Below are positions 53,800 through 62,424 of a stretch of 64,000 nucleotides of DNA, in pieces; position 1 is the first letter of the stretch, and each line of letters begins with the position of its first letter. Under the pieces are notes generated by a model. It was given only the letters and a program-made list of their open reading frames with translations. It did not search any database and was not told where the DNA came from. This DNA comes from Chryseobacterium populi (GTDB taxonomy: Bacteria; Bacteroidota; Bacteroidia; Flavobacteriales; Weeksellaceae), in contig NZ_AKJY01000035.1 of the NCBI RefSeq assembly GCF_000282115.1, positions 1-64,000 of the forward strand, written 5' to 3'. Position numbers and translations under genes: made by a program.

Positions 53800-54381
53800 C
53801 TACGGGGCAAGTTCTGCGTAAGGTCTAAGTTTAATATCCTCCGCCATGGTCTGGCCTAAGAATTCAGTTTTCTGATTTCCTTTCATTCTTCCTGCGGCAG
53901 CATTGGCATTGAAATAAGCTTCACTTAATTTAGTAGCAATTTCAGCAGGGTTGAAATCTATTTTTGTATCACCTTCAACACCTAAATACCCATTTTTTCT
54001 CGTGAGATAAGTGATATAGTTTTTATAATTGATCAGTGTATTTCTTAAATAGGTCGTATGGTATTCCATACATTTTTTTGCTTTTTTAGAAGAGTTGTTC
54101 AGAATACAGTTATTCATATTCCCTCTGTACAAACGCCATTCGGATTCCAAAATACCGTATTCTTTTCCTAAAGCGACTTTTCCGTTGGTAAGGATGTTAT
54201 TATCACCTTCTTTTGTAGCAATGGTTTGCAGGTGCCCGATTACAAGCGGAACGGTGTTTTCAATTTTGGTTTTCGTTTCTTTTAAAGAGCTGAAATCTGC
54301 AGCCGGAGAATTTTTCTTTTGAGCAGTTGTTACGTTAAAAATCAATAGTAATAGTACAATCAATAAATTATATCTTTTCAT
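53800..54381 (-). CDS. Secreted helical protein of unknown function
   Basis: The 193-residue product has a signal peptide (NLLIVLLLLIFNVTTAQ) and a mainly helical mature part. It includes NTVPLVIGHLQTIATKEGDN, a conserved-looking WRLYRGNMNNCILNNSSKKA with two cysteines, and a C-terminal KLSEAYFNANAAAGRMKGNQ. I do not recognise a family. It is a lone gene divergent from the BlaI/BlaR1-like pair. Confidence 0.6.
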   Translation of the reverse strand: MKRYNLLIVLLLLIFNVTTAQKKNSPAADFSSLKETKTKIENTVPLVIGHLQTIATKEGDNNILTNGKVALGKEYGILESEWRLYRGNMNNCILNNSSKKAKKCMEYHTTYLRNTLINYKNYITYLTRKNGYLGVEGDTKIDFNPAEIATKLSEAYFNANAAAGRMKGNQKTEFLGQTMAEDIKLRPYAELAP

Positions 54382-54599
54382 GAGAAATTTTTAAAGCACT
54401 AAAATAAATATATTTTCTCATTTTAAGCACATTCATTTTAGTTTTATTTAATAAAAATTAACAAGTTTTAAGAATTTACTGTCAAATTAAGTATTTTAAT
54501 ATTGATTATTCAGGCTATAAATTTTCTTCATTAAAAATTTAACATATTTTAATAAAAAATAAATAACTGATTATCAATTATTTGTGTCTGTTTTCATTT
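54382..54599. other. Divergent noncoding region
   Basis: Very AT-rich stretch between the secreted protein (minus) and the BlaI-type gene (plus). The promoter and candidate operator of the latter lie just beyond, at 54600-54668. I see nothing else. Confidence 0.4.
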
Positions 54600-54668
54600 T
54601 ATCACTAAAAAAATAGTTGTTTGGTTCGGATTTATTTCTACATTTGTATAACTAATTTCTTAGTGATA
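54600..54668. promoter_or_regulatory. Candidate BlaI-type operators flanking the promoter
   Basis: TATCACTAA (54600-54608) and TTAGTGATA (54660-54668) are exact inverted copies on either side of the promoter. The second overlaps a local dyad ACTAA-TTTC-TTAGT (54651-54664). BlaI/MecI repressors bind such short dyads and control their own operon. Confidence 0.45.
54617..54646 (+). promoter_or_regulatory. Promoter of the BlaI/BlaR1-like operon
   Basis: A -33 TTG (54617-54619) and a -7 TACATTTG (54639-54646) with a 19-bp spacer, a full match to the Bacteroidota consensus. The start codon is at 54705. Confidence 0.75.
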
Positions 54669-54704
54669 TAGAAACGACAATGTTTTTATATCTGATAATG
54701 ATAA

Positions 54705-55082
54705 ATGAAACAGGATATGAAAATTCAGACTTTAACAAAAGCAGAAGAACAGGTAATGCAGTATTTATGGAAACTGGAAAAAGGGTTTCTTAAAGATATC
54801 CTTGATTTATTTCCTGATCCGAAACCACATACCAATACTGTTTCTACTATTTTAAAAGTATTAAAGGATAAAGAATTTGTAGAATATAGTGTCTACGGAA
54901 GACAGCATGAGTATTTTCCGTTGATTTCAAAGGAACAGTATTCAGGAAAAACGATGAAAAGTCTTGTGAAGAATTATTTTAAAGGTTCTTACAAAAGTGC
55001 AGTTTCATTTCTGGTAGAAAAAAATGAAATGACTGTAGAAGATCTTGAAATGTTATTAAACGAACTCAAAAAGAAAAACTAA
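54705..55082 (+). CDS. BlaI/MecI/CopY-family winged-helix repressor
   Basis: The 125-residue protein has the N-terminal winged helix (LTKAEEQVMQYLWKLEKGFL, then KPHTNTVSTILKVLKDKEFV as recognition helix, and YGRQHEYFPLISKEQY as wing) and a C-terminal dimerisation helix. BlaI-type repressors are inactivated by cleavage when the partner M56 peptidase is activated. That partner follows after one base, so the two are co-expressed. A second methionine at 54717 could also be the start. Confidence 0.93.
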   Translation: MKQDMKIQTLTKAEEQVMQYLWKLEKGFLKDILDLFPDPKPHTNTVSTILKVLKDKEFVEYSVYGRQHEYFPLISKEQYSGKTMKSLVKNYFKGSYKSAVSFLVEKNEMTVEDLEMLLNELKKKN

Positions 55083-55083
55083 T

Positions 55084-56898
55084 ATGGAAGCCATATTTCT
55101 GTACTTTGGGAAAGTAATTGTATGCTCAGGTGTAACGTTTTTGTATTATCAGTTGTCTTTAAAGGACAAGACATTTCATCATTATAACAGATTTTATCTT
55201 TTATCAGCCATGTTACTGTCATTATTGCTGCCACTGATCAGGGTAGATGATTTTACAATAGAGGTAAGCAATGAAGTATATGTATTAATAAATAAGGTAC
55301 AGAATTTTAATTCAGATAAAACAATAAACAATGACCACATTTATTTTAGAATTATTTTTTCAGCTTTGGGATTGGTTTCTCTCTATTTTTTAGGGAAATT
55401 TATGTATGGGATTTTTAGAATTCAACAACTTAAGCACCAATTTCAAAAAGAAAGTTTTGACGGGATCAATTTTTACCGTACAAACCTTACCGAAGCTCCG
55501 TTTTCTTACTTTAAAAACCTGTTCTGGAAAAATACCATTGTATTGAATTCAGACATCGGAAAGCAGATTTTAAAGCATGAAATGGTACATATTGAGCAGA
55601 AACATTCACTGGATAAAATTTTTATTCAGATCATTACCTCTGTTTTCTGGTTCAATCCGTTCTTTCATATCATCAAAAAAGAACTCAATCTAATCCACGA
55701 ATATCTGGCTGATAAGAAAGCCGTAAAACAATCGGACACAAAAGCATTTGCGCAGATGCTTTTAGCAAGTCACTTTTCCGGAACACAGTTACCTGCAACC
55801 AGTCCGTTTTTAAGTTCAAATTTAAAAAAACGACTCAAAATGTTACAAAAACCCAAAACCAAATTCGGATATGCGCGAAGAATTTTTGCATTGCCGGTTT
55901 TATTTTCAGTAGCCTTTGCTTATATGGTAAATGCCAAGAATAAAGAAATCAAAGAAACGAATATAGCAATCGAACAGGCCGTTTCTCAAATTAAAAAAGA
56001 CACGGTAAAAAATGAAAGGATCAATACCATCGATATTGTTCAGCAAAAACAATTAAGAAAAAGAGAAACTGAAAAGTTAACCGATCTTGGAAAGAAGATT
56101 CAGGAAAAAAGCAAAGCATTAAAAGAGCTGAAACCTGAGAGTAAAGAATTTCAGAAGAACGTTGATGAGCTGAGCTCACTTTCAGAAGAAATGGGGAAAA
56201 TTACCAGCTCAGACGATTTCAGAATGGCCTATACCATCAATGGAAATGAAGTAAGAAAAATTAATGATTACTTCAAATCAGATGAATGGAAAAATAAAAT
56301 GAAAGAGCTTAAGAAGATGGAAATTGAAATCCCTGAAATACCGGAAATCAATTTTGAATATCCTGATGTTCCACTACCACCGAATGCTCCTGATGCACCA
56401 AGAGTTAATATGTATAGCTTTAAAGATCTGCAGGATATAAAATGGAGCGCTGAAGATAAAGCTAAAGCTGCTGCAAATGCCAAAAATGCTATGGAAACTG
56501 TTACAAAACGGGCTAAAATTGACAGAAAGAGAGCCAAACTGAATGAAAAACGGGCTAAGCTGGATATGGAAAGAGCCAAGCTTGATGCTGAAAGAAGAGC
56601 TTTGGACGGAAATAACAGAAAAGTATACATTTATGGTACCACAAGTTTTAATGATTCAAAGAATCCGGTAACTATAAGACTGAGCTCTGACTTTAAAAAA
56701 AATGCTGACGCTTTTACCGTTTCAAAAATAACAAATCTTAATTCGACCTATGATAATATGAAATTTTATATCAACGGTATTGAAGTAAGCAAGAAAGATA
56801 TTGATGCTTTAAAACCTGACCAGATCAAAAGTATGAATGTAAATAAACGTACCAAAGATGGAGAGCCTTCAGGAGAAATAAGAATTCAGACAAAATAA
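55084..56898 (+). CDS. M56 (BlaR1-like) membrane metallopeptidase with coiled-coil and plug-like C-terminus
   Basis: The 604-residue protein has four membrane helices (about 5-25, 36-52, 88-107 and 268-285). A zinc peptidase domain carries HEMVH at 165-169 and the third ligand Glu in LIHEYLADKKAV. After the last helix there is no penicillin-binding domain. Instead there is a charged coiled-coil region, a Pro-rich segment (VPLPPNAPDAP), five heptads starting RAKIDRK, RAKLNEK, RAKLDME (about 478-512), and a C-terminal domain ending KSMNVNKRTKDGEPSGEIRI. The last part resembles the plug of TonB receptors, seen in other Bacteroidota M56 proteins. It would cleave or trigger the BlaI-type repressor. 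Confidence 0.88.
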   Translation: MEAIFLYFGKVIVCSGVTFLYYQLSLKDKTFHHYNRFYLLSAMLLSLLLPLIRVDDFTIEVSNEVYVLINKVQNFNSDKTINNDHIYFRIIFSALGLVSLYFLGKFMYGIFRIQQLKHQFQKESFDGINFYRTNLTEAPFSYFKNLFWKNTIVLNSDIGKQILKHEMVHIEQKHSLDKIFIQIITSVFWFNPFFHIIKKELNLIHEYLADKKAVKQSDTKAFAQMLLASHFSGTQLPATSPFLSSNLKKRLKMLQKPKTKFGYARRIFALPVLFSVAFAYMVNAKNKEIKETNIAIEQAVSQIKKDTVKNERINTIDIVQQKQLRKRETEKLTDLGKKIQEKSKALKELKPESKEFQKNVDELSSLSEEMGKITSSDDFRMAYTINGNEVRKINDYFKSDEWKNKMKELKKMEIEIPEIPEINFEYPDVPLPPNAPDAPRVNMYSFKDLQDIKWSAEDKAKAAANAKNAMETVTKRAKIDRKRAKLNEKRAKLDMERAKLDAERRALDGNNRKVYIYGTTSFNDSKNPVTIRLSSDFKKNADAFTVSKITNLNSTYDNMKFYINGIEVSKKDIDALKPDQIKSMNVNKRTKDGEPSGEIRIQTK

Positions 56899-56912
56899 TA
56901 AAGTCCCGAATT

Positions 56913-56945
56913 AGCTTTGTCAATATAAATTGGCAAAGCTTTTTT
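56913..56945 (+). terminator. Terminator of the BlaI/BlaR1-like operon
   Basis: A 12-bp stem, AGCTTTGTCAAT with ATTGGCAAAGCT (one G-U pair), followed by TTTTT. Confidence 0.88.
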
Positions 56946-56957
56946 ATATATCAACCT

Positions 56958-57866
56958 ATGAAAAACAATATTTTACTTTTTTTATTTTTTAGCATATTCA
57001 CTAATGCACAGATCAACAGATTCTTCTATGAATATAAGTTTATTCCGGATTCTAATGATAAAGCCGATGTAAAAAAGGAGATGATGCTTCTGGATATTGA
57101 TAAAAACGGTTCCAGCTATTACAGCAGAGATAAGTTTGTCGCAGATTCCACTTCACAGGCCGATCTGGAAAAACAGATCAAAGGCGGATCAGGAAATATA
57201 AACATCAATAGAAGCGAAAGACCGGGACAGGTTTCTTATAAAGTAACCAAGCAGTATCCTGATTTTAAGACATATCTGTTTACAAGAGTTTCTACCGACC
57301 AGTACAAAGTGAAAGAAGATGCAAAACCGGAATGGAAAATTCTTTCTGATAAACAGAAAATAGGGGAGTATAATGCCCAAAAAGCAACAACCAGTTTTGG
57401 CGGAAGAGAATGGACCGCATGGTTTACTACTGATATTCCTTTTCAGGATGGACCCTACAAATTCTATGGTTTGCCGGGATTAATTGTAAAAATTGAAGAT
57501 TCTACGGGATCACATATCATGACCCTGGTGGGCAACAAAACAATTCAGTCTCCCGCAGCAGCCGAAAAACAAATAGAAATGCCTCAAAATGTAAGGGTAC
57601 TCGGAATGGGCGGAAAAGAAATTGAAGTTACAAAAGATCAGTACAAAAAAGTATGGAAAGCTTATGTGAATGATCCCTCCAAAAATATGCGGGAAATGAT
57701 GATGAGAAACAGTGGGGATTCAAACACGAAAGTAGCTTTTAAAGTAAGAACTTCTGATGGAAAAGAGATCTCAGACCCTAATCAGGTGTTCAGGGAAATG
57801 GAAAAGCGTACCAAAGAAAGTTTAAAAAAGAATAACAATCCTATCGAACCTGATCTGGTGAATTAA
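56958..57866 (+). CDS. GLPGLI-family secreted protein
   Basis: The 302-residue protein has a signal peptide (ILLFLFFSIFTNAQ) and a beta-rich mature part carrying the family motif GLPGLI at 171-176, followed by VKIEDSTGSH. GLPGLI proteins are exported and confined to Bacteroidota; their role is unknown, though many are encoded near M56 peptidases or TonB receptors. Here the gene starts 12 bp beyond the M56 operon's terminator. A functional link is suggested by position, and read-through or its own promoter would be needed. Confidence 0.88.
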   Translation: MKNNILLFLFFSIFTNAQINRFFYEYKFIPDSNDKADVKKEMMLLDIDKNGSSYYSRDKFVADSTSQADLEKQIKGGSGNININRSERPGQVSYKVTKQYPDFKTYLFTRVSTDQYKVKEDAKPEWKILSDKQKIGEYNAQKATTSFGGREWTAWFTTDIPFQDGPYKFYGLPGLIVKIEDSTGSHIMTLVGNKTIQSPAAAEKQIEMPQNVRVLGMGGKEIEVTKDQYKKVWKAYVNDPSKNMREMMMRNSGDSNTKVAFKVRTSDGKEISDPNQVFREMEKRTKESLKKNNNPIEPDLVN

Positions 57867-57886
57867 CAAAACATATTTTTCTAATC

Positions 57887-57922
57887 AAAACAGGGTAATT
57901 AATTGAGTTATCCTGTTTTTTT
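57887..57922 (+). terminator. Terminator of the GLPGLI gene
   Basis: Stem AAAACAGGGTAA (57887-57898) with TTATCCTGTTTT (57908-57919), one mismatch, then a T-run. Confidence 0.8.
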
Positions 57923-58013
57923 GTTTTATTATTTTTAAATCAAATTCCACTCCTGTGACTGAAAAAATGCGAAATACAGGGAATAATAATCTTCACGTTC
58001 GAGCTGCTTAAAT

Positions 58014-58045
58014 AAAGAATCCCGGAACGAGTTCCGGGATTCTTT
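58014..58045. terminator. Second strong hairpin between converging genes
   Basis: A 15-bp perfect inverted repeat AAAGAATCCCGGAAC (58014-58028) with GTTCCGGGATTCTTT (58031-58045), just before the end of the minus-strand aldolase gene. It is followed by a short direct repeat of TTCTTTATTGTGTA. Confidence 0.88.
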
Positions 58046-58078
58046 ATTGTGTATTCTTTATTGTGTATTCTTTTATGA

Positions 58079-58732
58079 TTAAGCTAATTTCTGAGAGTCA
58101 GAAATAAACTGGGCAAGTCCGCTGTCTGTTAACGGGTGTTTTAATAAGCTCAAGATCGGAGGCAGTGGAGAAGTGATCACATCCGCACCGATTTTAGCAC
58201 AGTCGATAATATGCATTGAATGACGGATAGATGCCGCTAAAATTTCAGTATCATACATATAGTTATCAAAAATTAAACGGATCTCCTGAATAAGATTTAA
58301 TCCGTCTGTAGAAATATCATCCAGCCTTCCTAAGAAAGGAGAAACATAAGTAGCACCGGCCTTTGCAGCTAAAAGAGCCTGTCCAGCTGAAAAAATTAAA
58401 GTACAGTTGGTTTTGATTCCTTTATCTGAAAAATATTTTAATGCTTTGATCCCGTCTTTGATCATCGGGATCTTTACCACGATATTCGGGTGGATAGCTG
58501 CCAATTCTTCTCCTTCTTTGATCATTTCCTCATAAGTTGTAGAAAGCACTTCAGCAGAAATATCACCGTCTACAATCTCGCAGATTGTTTTATAGTGATT
58601 TTTGATCGCTTCAGCACCCTGAATTCCTTCTTTGGCCATTAATGAAGGGTTGGTCGTTACACCATCTAAGATCCCAAGGTCTTTAGCTTCTTTGATTTGC
58701 TCTAAATTGGCAGTGTCAATAAAAAATTTCAT
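58079..58732 (-). CDS. fsa: Fructose-6-phosphate aldolase/transaldolase-like (FSA/TalC type)
   Basis: The 217-residue protein is the short transaldolase form: [33 protein letters not shown], Schiff-base Lys87 in [27 protein letters not shown] and SPFLGRLDD. Enzymes of this length act as fructose-6-phosphate aldolases (MipB/FsaA) or as true short transaldolases; the sequence alone does not fully decide. It is a single gene with its own promoter. Confidence 0.9.
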   Translation of the reverse strand: MKFFIDTANLEQIKEAKDLGILDGVTTNPSLMAKEGIQGAEAIKNHYKTICEIVDGDISAEVLSTTYEEMIKEGEELAAIHPNIVVKIPMIKDGIKALKYFSDKGIKTNCTLIFSAGQALLAAKAGATYVSPFLGRLDDISTDGLNLIQEIRLIFDNYMYDTEILAASIRHSMHIIDCAKIGADVITSPLPPILSLLKHPLTDSGLAQFISDSQKLA

Positions 58733-58754
58733 TTGATTTATAGATTTATTTTTG

Positions 58755-58762
58755 CAAAGATA
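58755..58762 (-). promoter_or_regulatory. -7 promoter element of the aldolase gene
   Basis: TATCTTTG on the minus strand, 22 nt before the ATG at 58732. Confidence 0.55.
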
Positions 58763-58931
58763 AACATTCCTTTGCGAGTGGGAAATTTTAATTTTTTAGG
58801 AATTAGCTTTTTAATAAAGCTCAAAATTCCCCTTCCCTGAAGAGGTGGATTTTTGCAGAGAAAAAAGATGGGGTAGTTTAAACTCACAGACGATCTATTC
58901 TTACCCTAAGCTTCAAATAAAAACATTTTTC

Positions 58932-58939
58932 TAAATTTG
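58932..58939 (+). promoter_or_regulatory. -7 element six bases before the YdeI/DUF1905 gene
   Basis: TAAATTTG matches TAnnTTTG; only CTTGTT separates it from the ATG at 58946. An in-frame TTG at 58937 lies inside the element and is unlikely to be the start. Confidence 0.5.
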
Positions 58940-58945
58940 CTTGTT

Positions 58946-59434
58946 ATGGAAAAAAACAGGTTTACAGCAAAACTTGAAATCATTGGGATCAATCCTTTCG
59001 TATTTGTTCCTGAAGAAGTTTTACATCTTATTTTTGACTCTTCCGGAAGAATCAAAAGCCCGATTCCGGTGAAAGGTACCGTAAATGGTAAAGAATTCAG
59101 GCAAAATCTGATGAAATATTTGGGTGAATGGCGGTTATACATTAATCTGACAATGCTCAAAAATTCCCCTAAAAGAATTGGTGAAGTGATCGAAGTTTTT
59201 GTTGAATTTGACGATTCAGACAGGGCGATTCCCATTCATCCGCAATTAGAAAAAGCAATCAAAGAAAGCGAGGTTGCATTAAAGAATTTCGAAAGTCTGA
59301 TCCCTTCAAGAAAATTAGAACTGATTCGATATATCAACAATCTGAAAACTGAAGCAAGCATCAATCGAAATATTGAAAAAATCATCCGGCATTTGCAGGG
59401 GGAAACAGACTTTTTCGGAAAGAAAATCAATTAA
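58946..59434 (+). CDS. YdeI/OmpD-associated family protein with DUF1905 domain
   Basis: The 162-residue protein has an N-terminal DUF1905 beta-barrel (RFTAKLEIIGINPFVFVPEE and GTVNGKEFRQNLM, about 1-90). A C-terminal YdeI/OmpD-like helical part follows (about 105-160) with LIPSRKLELIRYINNLKTEA. Proteins of this type are linked to bacteriocin or peptide resistance in some annotations, but the mechanism is unknown. The promoter is adjacent to the start codon, suggesting a leaderless transcript. Confidence 0.85.
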   Translation: MEKNRFTAKLEIIGINPFVFVPEEVLHLIFDSSGRIKSPIPVKGTVNGKEFRQNLMKYLGEWRLYINLTMLKNSPKRIGEVIEVFVEFDDSDRAIPIHPQLEKAIKESEVALKNFESLIPSRKLELIRYINNLKTEASINRNIEKIIRHLQGETDFFGKKIN

Positions 59435-59462
59435 ATAGAGCGATGAATCCATAAAGACAATA

Positions 59463-59497
59463 AAAAATATCCGGAAAACATTTCCGGATATTTTTTT
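59463..59497. terminator. Bidirectional terminator
   Basis: A perfect 15-bp stem, AAAAATATCCGGAAA (59463-59477) with TTTCCGGATATTTTT (59481-59495), loop ACA, between converging genes. Confidence 0.92.
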
Positions 59498-60050
59498 ATG
59501 AATTTAAAACCTTGTTAAGCTTTATCGCATCTTGGTTGGTAGGATCATACTGTAAGGATTTAGCAATATGTTCTTTCGCCTTGGCAGGATCATTTTTCTG
59601 TTCCGCAAAAGCAAGATAGAAGTAAGCGTAAGCCAGATTTTTCTTATTTTGTTCCACTTCTTCCGGTTTTACAGTAGCAATATATTTTTCATAAGCAATT
59701 TTTGCATTGGCATCATCTTTAGCAGACTGATAGGCGTACGCCTGGCTGTAATATGATGGAGCCCAATCCGGTAGCAAAGCAGATATTTTTTTCCATGTCT
59801 CCACTGCATTGGTCCAATCTGAAGCTTCCTGATAAGCTGCAGCCAGTTTTGCTAATGATTCTGTATCTTTCGGATTGGCTTCAATTTGTTTTTTAAGGCT
59901 GTCAATAGTAGGATTGCTTCCTGTCTGGCCTGTAGCAGCCGTATTATTTGTGCTGTCTGTTTTAGTCGTTTGAGCATTCACAAAACTTACACTTCCTACC
60001 AATATTAAACCTAAAAAAAGGTTTTTAATATCAATTTTAATCATTTTCAT
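59496..60050 (-). CDS. Exported tetratricopeptide-repeat protein
   Basis: The 184-residue protein has a signal peptide (NLFLGLILVGSVSFVNAQ) and a Thr/Asn-rich linker. About three TPR motifs follow (from about residue 48), including DTESLAKLAAAYQEASDWTN and WAPSYYSQAYAYQSAKDDAN. TPR arrays are protein-binding scaffolds; the partner is unknown. Either of two close methionines (60050 or 60044) may be the start. Confidence 0.85.
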   Translation of the reverse strand: MKMIKIDIKNLFLGLILVGSVSFVNAQTTKTDSTNNTAATGQTGSNPTIDSLKKQIEANPKDTESLAKLAAAYQEASDWTNAVETWKKISALLPDWAPSYYSQAYAYQSAKDDANAKIAYEKYIATVKPEEVEQNKKNLAYAYFYLAFAEQKNDPAKAKEHIAKSLQYDPTNQDAIKLNKVLNS

Positions 60051-60174
60051 AATCTTATATTTTTCAAATTGTAAATGCTAAAATTCAATAATAATTCCAC
60101 AAAAAGTTAAATTTTAGAACCTTTAAGTTTTTTTTGAAAATATTAACGGGATTAATGTTTTTTTATCTAAATTT

Positions 60175-60203
60175 TTGATTCGTGGCGGTTTCGATTATCT
60201 TTG
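60175..60203 (+). promoter_or_regulatory. Promoter of the peptidase E gene
   Basis: A -33 TTG (60175-60177), 18-bp spacer and -7 TATCTTTG (60196-60203). The leader to the ATG at 60236 is about 25 nt. Confidence 0.7.
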
Positions 60204-60235
60204 TATGTTACCATTTTAATCTATATAATTTTTGT

Positions 60236-60928
60236 ATGAATATCATATTAGCCTCAACTTCCACTCTTTTCGGGGGAGCATATTTAGAATATCTGAGAGA
60301 AGAATTGATTGAACTGTATAAAGGGATCGACGAAATAATTTTTGTACCCTTTGCCCGGCCGGGCGGAATTTCCCATGAAGATTATACCGAAAAAGCACGT
60401 TCATTTTTTGAAACAATCAATATCAGAGTAAAAGGCCTGCAGGAATATGAAGATAAAACCGAAGCTTTAAATAAGGCTGAAGGTTATTTTACGGGAGGTG
60501 GAAATACTTTTTTACTGGTTAAAACATTACATGAAGAAGGCTTAATGTCTCTTTTGAAAAAAAATGTGGAAACCGGAAAGCCTTACCTTGGATGCAGTGC
60601 AGGAAGTAATATTGGCGGTCAGAATATGAAAACAACGAATGATATGCCGATTGTGTACCCGCCAAGTTTTGAATGTATGGGATTGGTACCTTTTAATCTA
60701 AATCCACATTATCTGGATCCTAATCCTGAGTTAAAGCATAACGGAGAAACCAGAGAAACAAGGATTAAAGAATTCCTGACCCAAAATGACCTTAAAGTAG
60801 TAGGACTTCGTGAAGGAAACTGGATCAGAAGGGTCGGAGATACCATTACCGTAGAAGGCAATGAACTGACCAGAATTTTTGAAAAAGGGAAAGAACCTTA
60901 CGAAATAGAGGGCGGAAGTACATTATAA
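60236..60928 (+). CDS. pepE: Dipeptidase E (peptidase family S51)
   Basis: The 230-residue protein has the nucleophile Ser121 in GCSAGSNIGG, the strand FTGGGNTFLL, and FNLNPHYLDPN carrying the family's His. PepE hydrolyses dipeptides with N-terminal aspartate in the cytoplasm. The start is set at 60236: the upstream TTG/GTG-type extension overlaps the promoter, and family members start at this strand. It is a single gene. Confidence 0.93.
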   Translation: MNIILASTSTLFGGAYLEYLREELIELYKGIDEIIFVPFARPGGISHEDYTEKARSFFETINIRVKGLQEYEDKTEALNKAEGYFTGGGNTFLLVKTLHEEGLMSLLKKNVETGKPYLGCSAGSNIGGQNMKTTNDMPIVYPPSFECMGLVPFNLNPHYLDPNPELKHNGETRETRIKEFLTQNDLKVVGLREGNWIRRVGDTITVEGNELTRIFEKGKEPYEIEGGSTL

Positions 60929-60953
60929 TTTATTAAACACTTGCTTATTTTAT

Positions 60954-60961
60954 TATCTTTG
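60954..60961 (+). promoter_or_regulatory. -7 promoter element of the PBP4-type gene
   Basis: TATCTTTG, full consensus, about 86 nt before the ATG at 61048. Confidence 0.5.
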
Positions 60962-61047
60962 ATTAAGAATTGAAGTGTTTTTCAGCTTTAAACAAGTTAA
61001 AATACCCAGCCATATCAAAATATTCAAATAAAGTTTTATAATAGAAA

Positions 61048-62418
61048 ATGAAAAAAACGTTTGCCGTTCTTACGCTTTCAACACAGATATTTTTTGCTCA
61101 GGATATTCCCCAGAAGCTTGATGCTGCTACCAAAGATCTGATGAATTCTTCAGCAGCAGTTGCATCCGGTTTATCTTTTTATGTTTCGGATGAGAATGGC
61201 AATTTTGTTTATGAGTACCAGGGAAGCAAAGGGCTTTCCACTGCTTCAACTCAGAAAATATTCACAGCCGGAGCTGTTCTGGAAACCCTGGGCAAGAATT
61301 ATACCTATAAAACAACATCAGGTTATTCCGGAAGTATTTCAGGAAATGTTCTGAACGGGAACCTTTATATTTCTTCCAACGGAGATCCTACATTGGGAAG
61401 CTGGCGATATGAATCCTGTAAACCCGATACTTTTAAAAAGAAATTGATTGAAGCCGTTAAAACCTCAGGAATTGCAAAAATATCAGGCGACCTGATTGTT
61501 GATGATTCTTATTTTGACCATCAGACGATACCGGGAGGATGGCCATGGGATGATCTTGGAAATTATTACGGAGCGGGAGTCTGGGGTGTAAACTGGAGGG
61601 AAAATCAGTTTGATATTAATATTAACGGGAAAGATTTTAAAAGTTTTTCCTATCCTCTGGAAGGCGTGAAGTGGCTTAATGATCTTAAAACCGGCGGAAA
61701 CTCAGATCAAAGTCTGATTTTCACAGCACCTCATTCTGATATTGCATTAATCAACGGAACTTTACCGGCAGGAAAAATGGTCACTGTTTCCGGATCAGTT
61801 CCCAATCCTCCACTGCAACTGGGAATGGAAGTAAAACAATGGCTGAAAGAATCGGGAATTGATTTTTCAGGAAAAGTGCTTACCTCTTCACAATTGGAAA
61901 TAGAAGACGGAAAATGGGAAGCCCCGAAAAATAATATTATATTTACTTTTGAGTCACCTACTTTAGATAAGATCGTTTACTGGTTTTTAAGAAAAAGCAT
62001 CAACCTTTATGGGGAAACTTTCATCAAAACTTTAGGTAAAGAGAAGAAAGGAGATCCGAGCTTTAAAAGCGGAGTTGCCTATCTGAAGGAATTCTGGAAA
62101 TCAAAAGGCATAAATCCCCATATGATCAATTTTGCAGACGGAAGCGGGCTTTCACCACAGAATTATGTTTCTGCTAAAGCGGAAGTTCAGGCTTTGCTGT
62201 ATGCCAAAAAACAATCCTGGTTTGAGGCTTATTATGACGGTTTTCCGACCCAGGATAACGGGATGAAAATGAAAAGCGGAACCATGCGGGATACAAAATC
62301 CTTTGCCGGTTTTCATACGTCAAAAGAAGGCCGGAAATATGTGTTTTCCATTATTATCAACAATTACCAGGGAAACGGAAATGAAGAGCTGCAAAAGATT
62401 CTGAATGTTTTAAAATAA
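61048..62418 (+). CDS. dacB: D-alanyl-D-alanine carboxypeptidase/endopeptidase (PBP4, family S13)
   Basis: The 456-residue protein has a signal peptide (FAVLTLSTQIFFAQ) and the S13 motifs: SxxK as STQK (Ser67-Lys70), DGSGLSPQN for the second motif region, and KSGTM in place of KTG. The large insert between the first and second motifs (about 110-290) is typical of PBP4. It trims or opens peptide cross-links in periplasmic peptidoglycan. A sensor kinase gene begins 6 bp downstream on the same strand and is probably co-transcribed. Confidence 0.94.
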   Translation: MKKTFAVLTLSTQIFFAQDIPQKLDAATKDLMNSSAAVASGLSFYVSDENGNFVYEYQGSKGLSTASTQKIFTAGAVLETLGKNYTYKTTSGYSGSISGNVLNGNLYISSNGDPTLGSWRYESCKPDTFKKKLIEAVKTSGIAKISGDLIVDDSYFDHQTIPGGWPWDDLGNYYGAGVWGVNWRENQFDININGKDFKSFSYPLEGVKWLNDLKTGGNSDQSLIFTAPHSDIALINGTLPAGKMVTVSGSVPNPPLQLGMEVKQWLKESGIDFSGKVLTSSQLEIEDGKWEAPKNNIIFTFESPTLDKIVYWFLRKSINLYGETFIKTLGKEKKGDPSFKSGVAYLKEFWKSKGINPHMINFADGSGLSPQNYVSAKAEVQALLYAKKQSWFEAYYDGFPTQDNGMKMKSGTMRDTKSFAGFHTSKEGRKYVFSIIINNYQGNGNEELQKILNVLK

Positions 62419-62424
62419 ATTTTA

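Noticed and set aside
56268-56630. Minus-strand ORF with leucine/serine-rich repeats
   Set aside because: It is the antisense of the Lys/Arg/Ala heptads of the M56 protein, which mechanically gives LARFS-type repeats.
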